Assembly: GCA_001970955.1 (NCBI GenBank)
Contig: MPUH01000442.1
Coordinates: forward strand, 1-54,051
Reading direction: 5' to 3'
From: Stentor coeruleus
Lineage: Eukaryota; Ciliophora; Heterotrichea; Heterotrichida; Stentoridae
DNA length: 54,051 bases
A program made the translations under genes and the position numbers. Under the pieces are notes generated by a model, which saw nothing but the letters and a program-made list of their open reading frames with translations, ran no database searches and was not told the DNA's origin. This document shows, piece by piece, positions 48,961-54,051 of the stretch (position 1 is the first letter of the stretch; every line of letters begins with the position of its first letter).

Positions 48961-51207
48961 CTAAAACACAATAGGAAATGTGAAAAAGTCGCAAGCACTA
49001 TTCAAAACATTATAAAGTTTTTCAAAAGCACTTGTCATAGAAGCAACATCTTCCTTATGCATAATTAACTGCCTAAACATCTCTGCATATTTTTTCAACT
49101 CTCTAATAATCGAATAATGCTGGGCCAAAAGTGCTGCAACTTTTTCCAAACTGATACCCGAAGTCTGAGTCTCTTGTCTCGGTGATGCAATTTTACTCGG
49201 TACTTTCAAAAAACTCATTTTTTCTGTATTCACTTTATCTTTTTTATACAAACTCGAATATTTTTCATCTTTTCCATCTATAAAACTCTTAATAGTTGGA
49301 TATGGGAATATTAAATCCCATCCTATTTGAACTAAAGAACAAGGGTTATCAATACCAAATCTCATACAAGAAGCGGCAAAAGCTTGAGAATTTATTTCAG
49401 AGTTATTCCCAATCGCAGTAATTGAATAAAAAAATGCTCTGGCGATAACACTATCTGGTAAAGCCATATCATCAGTAGAAGATATAATAAATTTGAATTC
49501 TTCGAAATTGTACATACCTTTTTGTGATAAATCTGTTTTAGCAAAAGTTTTACATAGTTTTTCAAGATTATTTTGTCTTAGGGATATATATTCTTTCATA
49601 TAATAAGCTAAAAGTTGATCTAAGTCAATAGATTCACTTTCACTATTTTGAGTATTTGAGGTGTTTTTGTTTATGTAGCTAAGATCTTTTTTTACTTTTC
49701 TTAATGCTTCACGAGTTGTCACCCAAGGCATGAGTTGTTTTGTGTAGTCTTCAACTTTAGCTACTTTAAGCCAAGTGTTACCTTCTGTGGATTCGACAAG
49801 TGCTGATGGATCACTTGTAAGTATTCCAATACAAAATAAAAAGTACATCTGTGTGTGGTAGTCGTGGTATATATATTCAGAGTTTTCTAAAACATCTATA
49901 GAAATCCCTGCAACTTTGCTGAAAATATTTACTCTTTGATATTTCAAATAAAACTTCATTGACGAAAGAAATTCTTTGATTTTAAGTTCAGCAATTCTTC
50001 TTATTTGATGTTTTTTTAAGAAGTATATACATATAAATTCATCTAAATTCATCAAAGGTTGCATATACCCACAAATATCAGGGTTATAAGTTAATCTTTC
50101 ATTACATATATCCATAAGAAGTTTTTTAAAATGTGCATATGGATAAGGTAATGCTGCTCTTGTTGGACTTGTAGCTAAAAATCTCATAATATAAGGTGTT
50201 AAAGCCCATTTAACCCCATCTGTAGGTTTAGGTCTTGTCAAATTAATATTAAGTCCTTCAACTTCTTTAACTATACAATAATAACTTGTTGGATTTAAAG
50301 GTACTGGAATTATAGACCAAGGATCAAGATTCCAAAACAACTCCCCTTCTTCTGTTTGAGTCCAATTCGTCTTTGATGTATTTGATTTAGCCATTCTTAC
50401 AAGAACACCATGCATTTCATTAAGTGTCACTTCATTAGTTTTCTTATCATCTTCAAGTTCTGATATAACTTTTTCTAAATCTTGTAAATTAAGTTTCAAT
50501 CTTCTATCTTCTTTTAACGACTGTTTTTCTTGAGCATTTTCATTATCTTCCTCATCATGTTTAGTTTTTTCTAAATTCGTTCTTAAAGAATTTGTATAGT
50601 TTTGGTCGTATTTTATTATATCTCTAAGTTGTTTGATTTCATATTGTAAAGATTCTTCTGTTGTTTTTGATATTTTTAGTTTTGTTTTTAAAACACTTAT
50701 CAACTCGTTTTGCTTGTTTAGTTTTTCTTGTATAGATTCTCTAGCTTCGATTTCTTCACCGATTACATTTTCATGTTTTTTTACTATAGCTGAGATTTTA
50801 CTTTCTTTTTTAGTCAATAAGGAATCTGTTGATTGAAGTATAAAATCAAAAAGTTGTATATATGATGCTTGGATTTTTTGTAAGGTAATACCAAGTTCAG
50901 CTCTATAGCATTGAACTGTAGCTATAGTATTTTCAAAACAAATGTTTGTTCTTTGGAAAATACTCTTGAGGTTTCTGAGGTTTTTACTTCGCTCAATGAT
51001 TTTTGTTTTCTTGAGAAATTTAATTTTCGGTGTTTGGGGTTTTGCGTAATCTGATGAAACTGTTTGGGGTTTTTCGGCTATGTGGGGGTTTAAATGGATG
51101 TTGAAGTCTTCTGAGGTTGCACTGATGTCAACTTCTAGATCTTTGTTGTAGAGTGGCGATACAGAATCTCTTGAGTAAACGTCGGAGGTTTTACGTAAAT
51201 GTGCCAT
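48961..51207 (-). CDS. Coiled-coil protein with degenerate EF-hand, cytoskeletal-type
   Basis: A 748-residue protein. A Ser-rich head (1-60) is followed by coiled coil at about 85-275 (Glu/Lys heptads) and then a globular part, about 285-500, with WNLDPWSIIPVP and PYPYAHFKKLLMDI. Near 555-575 an EF-hand-like loop, DLSQKGMYNFEE, keeps Asp1, Ser3 and Glu12 and may bind calcium weakly. A final helical tail ends in a hydrophobic FFTFPIVF. Long proteins of this layout are widespread in ciliates and often ciliary or cortical. No named family is recognised. No intron is needed in the 2.2-kb frame. Confidence 0.8.
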   Translation of the reverse strand: MAHLRKTSDVYSRDSVSPLYNKDLEVDISATSEDFNIHLNPHIAEKPQTVSSDYAKPQTPKIKFLKKTKIIERSKNLRNLKSIFQRTNICFENTIATVQCYRAELGITLQKIQASYIQLFDFILQSTDSLLTKKESKISAIVKKHENVIGEEIEARESIQEKLNKQNELISVLKTKLKISKTTEESLQYEIKQLRDIIKYDQNYTNSLRTNLEKTKHDEEDNENAQEKQSLKEDRRLKLNLQDLEKVISELEDDKKTNEVTLNEMHGVLVRMAKSNTSKTNWTQTEEGELFWNLDPWSIIPVPLNPTSYYCIVKEVEGLNINLTRPKPTDGVKWALTPYIMRFLATSPTRAALPYPYAHFKKLLMDICNERLTYNPDICGYMQPLMNLDEFICIYFLKKHQIRRIAELKIKEFLSSMKFYLKYQRVNIFSKVAGISIDVLENSEYIYHDYHTQMYFLFCIGILTSDPSALVESTEGNTWLKVAKVEDYTKQLMPWVTTREALRKVKKDLSYINKNTSNTQNSESESIDLDQLLAYYMKEYISLRQNNLEKLCKTFAKTDLSQKGMYNFEEFKFIISSTDDMALPDSVIARAFFYSITAIGNNSEINSQAFAASCMRFGIDNPCSLVQIGWDLIFPYPTIKSFIDGKDEKYSSLYKKDKVNTEKMSFLKVPSKIASPRQETQTSGISLEKVAALLAQHYSIIRELKKYAEMFRQLIMHKEDVASMTSAFEKLYNVLNSACDFFTFPIVF

Positions 51208-53555
51208 TTATATGTTAATTAGTATTAGTTTTAGATTTGATTAAAGTGTTGGTAAATTTGTGAGGTTATTTGGTTTTGTGGTATGGCTATTTTGGGTAGA
51301 ATTTTATTAGGTTAGAGATGGGTTTATTATTAGTTTATAGTTAAAATTAGTATTTTTTATGCTGTTTTTGCTGAGATTTTAAGTTTAGTTATGACTTTTT
51401 TCGGTTGATTGTGTAAGTTTTATATGATTTTTTAAGGTGCTTATATTGGTAAATTTATGCAAATATAGGCTTTTGATTAGATAAAATGATGACTGATGTA
51501 TTTTAAATTGGATGTGAAGTTAGATCCTGTTATTAATTGGATATTATGGCTGTTTGCATTCTTTTTGTGTTTAAGTTGTAATTTCGATTGATTTATAACA
51601 TTAATTTATAGTTTGGATATTCATAGTTTTTTTCTGTTTCTTTTCGATTTTTTCTAATTTATATAGCTTTTCTATTTTTTTATTTGGCATAGCCTTTGAA
51701 AAACATCTTTAACTGAATTTATCTTTGGTTCTATAAGGATAATATCAACAAGATAATATAATATTTTGCTCATTAGCATCATGCTGAAGTATATTTATAA
51801 CTAGCATCCTCCTTGCCTTACACCTTTGAAAATTGTATTGGAGAGTCAGATAGGCTTTTGATTATTATATATTTTTCAATTGTGATATGTTTCTTGTATT
51901 AATTCTATAATTTTTGGATCATTATGTCTAGAGATCATAGTTTTTGCTTGAATCTTTTTGTGCAGTTGGTTATTTTTTGGTTATTCTCGTTGATATTGTG
52001 TTAAATTGATTCCTTGCAATAATCCTTTTTGTATAAAGTGGCATAAAATACTTCCTTTGATATGAACTAGTATAAAATATTCATATAAGTATGTCTGCTT
52101 GTAAGAAAATAGAAATTTTTGATAAAATTTTAACTAGTAATTTGAATTAGATAGTTTTGGAAGTGATTATTAGATAAGAAAAATATAATATACTGATATA
52201 TAAATTTCGAATTATTATGCAAGGATTTTCCTTGTATTGAATAAATGATATCATAAATTTTTATTATGCAAATTTCGAATATTTATGTAAACATCTTTCT
52301 TAGTTAGAGTAAAAACCTTTAAATAGTTACCTAATTCTACTTTTTTTACATCTTAAACTGCATTAAATACATTTCTATATCATACACATAAATTTTCTAA
52401 ACATTTGCATAAATATTATCTAAAACTTCAACCTAACATAAATTTTAATCAATTCTCATAATTAGGTCTTTATAATAACAACTTATAAACACGATTTACT
52501 CCTTTTTTTAATTTTTGTACTTCAAACACCCTTATAATTACCCTAATTTTATCAAAACATAGGTTTTCCAATCTAAAACTGTATAAAAATTCTTCTTTAT
52601 AATCAGTTATATATTAACTCTATAAAGTATAGCTGAAATAATAGATTTTTTCATCCTTATGATTTGTAAAATATTTTTTAGGTATTTTCTGCTCGTTAAG
52701 TTTATCTGACTAAAAATGCACAGAAATTGGTTTTATAAGAGCTAATGTATACTTGATTTTGAAAGTTTTACAATACCTAAAGAAATACAATATTTGGTTT
52801 TATTTTCTTTTGGTTATTGCTTAAGGAAGCCTAGATATAAGCTTTCAATAATTATGATATTATGTAAATATGAAGTTATTTTAGTTTTGGCATGATAATG
52901 AGATTTAAAGATATTTCAGTTCATTAGTTAGTCTTAGAGGGAAGAAAATAGTGAATAATTCAAGGACTTAAGAGTGTACTTCGATTATAAATTAATTATT
53001 CTAATCTAAAGAAGAGACTGCAATTTAGTGTTAGATAGAAAATACATATAAAATTTTACACAACAAAACACTAAATAGCCCTGCTTTAACCCAAGCATAA
53101 TATCCTTAAAAGTTTAATTATACTTTTCCTAAAGTATAAGAAATCCATATTTCAAAGAAATGTTTTTATTTCCTAAACCTTTCAGTCATAGTGTCATCAT
53201 TATTATCCTTAAAATACTACTTCTAATCCAAAAGACTTAATCAATTCTTTCAATTTACTCTTATATAAAAATTTAGTAAAAACAATAAAACAAAAATTTT
53301 GGGTTGATTTTTAAGTAGAAAGGAAAGAAAAATGTTTCAAATCTCATACCTAAGCAAAAATCCGTCAATATATTCTAAAATAAATTATCTAAAACTAAAA
53401 ATCATCAACAAAAACCCAAGAGTTTGTAAAAATAAAATCTCTTTTACATTTTTTTTTCCAGTTTTATTTAGTTAACTTTATATATATATATGTTATAGCG
53501 TATTTTTAACTATTTACCTCAAAGGGATAACACAAATAATGGCTAATAATAATTA
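51208..53555. other. 2.35-kb AT-rich intergenic region
   Basis: No gene seen on either strand. The first 500 bases are G-rich on plus (leader of the minus-strand gene). Two TTATTATGCAA strings lie near 52215 and 52270. A (TA)n tract lies near 53480, about 70 bp before the zinc-finger start. Confidence 0.65.
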
Positions 53556-53904
53556 ATGAAAGTAATAGAAGAGTTCAAAATATACAGATATTGCTGTATG
53601 TACTTTGACTGTGGTAAATCCTATTCATCTAAAATGAACCTCAAAAGGCATTGCTTAGTGAGACACACAAACTTTAATAGATTCCAGTGCTCAATTTGCA
53701 AAAAGTGTTTAGCTAGTAAGCAAAATCTTGAAGAACACTCGTATATTCACACTGGAGAACAACCTCATAAATGCGAAGTATGCTGGGAGACTTTTAGGCA
53801 TCAAAGTTCTTTATCTGTTCACGCAAAAATTCACAATCAAGACTATAGCCTATTTNTTATCTGTTCACGCAAAAATTCACAATCAAGACTATAGCCTATT
53901 TTAA
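53556..53904 (+). CDS. Three-finger C2H2 zinc-finger protein
   Basis: The N at 53856 is flanked by a 45-nt repeat (53811-53855 and 53857-53901). Removing N and one copy gives 303 nt, 100 residues and a stop at 53902-53904. Three C2H2 fingers fill the protein: finger 1 has C-x4-C and H-x4-H (CCMYFDCGKSY...HCLVRH), finger 2 has FQCSICKK...HSYIH, and finger 3 has HKCEVCWETF...HAKIH. The linker TGEQPHKC between fingers 2 and 3 is the classical DNA-binding linker. It is likely a small nuclear DNA-binding regulator. The start ATG follows TAATAATAATTA; an earlier ATG ends at once. Confidence 0.9.
53856..53856. other. Assembly join: single N with a 45-nt repeated flank
   Basis: Identical 45-nt sequences on both sides. 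It creates a false frameshift at the end of the zinc-finger gene. Confidence 0.92.
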
Positions 53905-54051
53905 TAAACATATCAAAGATTTTAATCTGAAAAACCTCTTTAGAGTCTTTAACATAGTTTATCTTTGTAAATATATAGTTCATAAAAACGAGGATTTTAT
54001 AAAATTATCTATAACGTGAATAAAGGAATATATAGATTTCTTCAATATAAT

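Noticed and set aside
1-54051. CRISPR arrays, bacterial operons or ribosome binding sites
   Set aside because: No regularly spaced repeats; the window is clearly nuclear eukaryotic DNA.

Overview
The window is AT-rich eukaryotic DNA that looks like the macronuclear genome of a heterotrich ciliate, most likely Stentor (probably S. coeruleus). Three observations support this. The genes are dense and almost intron-free. The only introns that can be demonstrated are exactly 15 nt, GTA...TAG, at 37-51, 20655-20669 and 20750-20764. TAA, TAG and TGA all act as stops; the Rab gene, for example, ends in a CCX prenylation tail directly followed by TGA. Fifteen-nucleotide introns with the standard code are the published hallmark of Stentor. 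No telomere is present, so this is an internal piece of a scaffold. Eight single-N joins are each flanked by a repeated copy of the same sequence. They are unmerged contig overlaps, and four genes must be read across them.

Layout. 1-5.4 kb: the C-terminal end of a multi-membrane-span protein, then 19 nt later a 1567-residue TPR array fused to a protein kinase-like domain. 5.5-9 kb: a tandem duplication of a short-chain dehydrogenase-like gene, with a 65-nt fragment of the TPR-kinase gene and EF-hand-like relics in the spacers. 9-14 kb: a membrane thioredoxin-like protein, an omega-like GST, an acylated MORN protein and a secreted GH16 glucanase. 14-20 kb, minus strand: the nucleoporin Nup155 and two small unknown genes. 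20-29 kb: an SLC38A9-like amino-acid transporter with two introns, coiled-coil and unknown proteins, a tail-anchored coiled-coil protein, a tRNA-Arg(CCG) and a TPR/IQ protein. 29-33.5 kb: mostly non-coding, with one small protein carrying a duplicated Cys/His module.

33.5-43 kb: a small CaaX-tailed protein, a 2121-residue PIEZO mechanosensitive channel and, convergently, a six-span K+ channel with a cyclic-nucleotide-binding-like domain. 43-48 kb: a pseudokinase-RING-IBR fusion, a Rab GTPase, a secreted lipocalin and a NIT2-type omega-amidase. 48-54 kb: two minus-strand genes of unknown function, a 2.3-kb AT-rich region and a three-finger C2H2 protein.

The genes do not form a pathway; this is an ordinary mixture for a eukaryotic chromosome. 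Membrane excitability and mechanosensing (PIEZO, the CNBD K+ channel), lipid-anchored proteins (MORN, CaaX, Rab, the myristoylated small protein) and ciliate-type TPR/coiled-coil proteins are well represented. The intergenic regions share a strand rule: DNA just upstream of many start codons is C-rich and G-poor on the coding strand, and DNA downstream of stops is G-rich. Most start codons directly follow an A/T-only stretch such as TATATAA.
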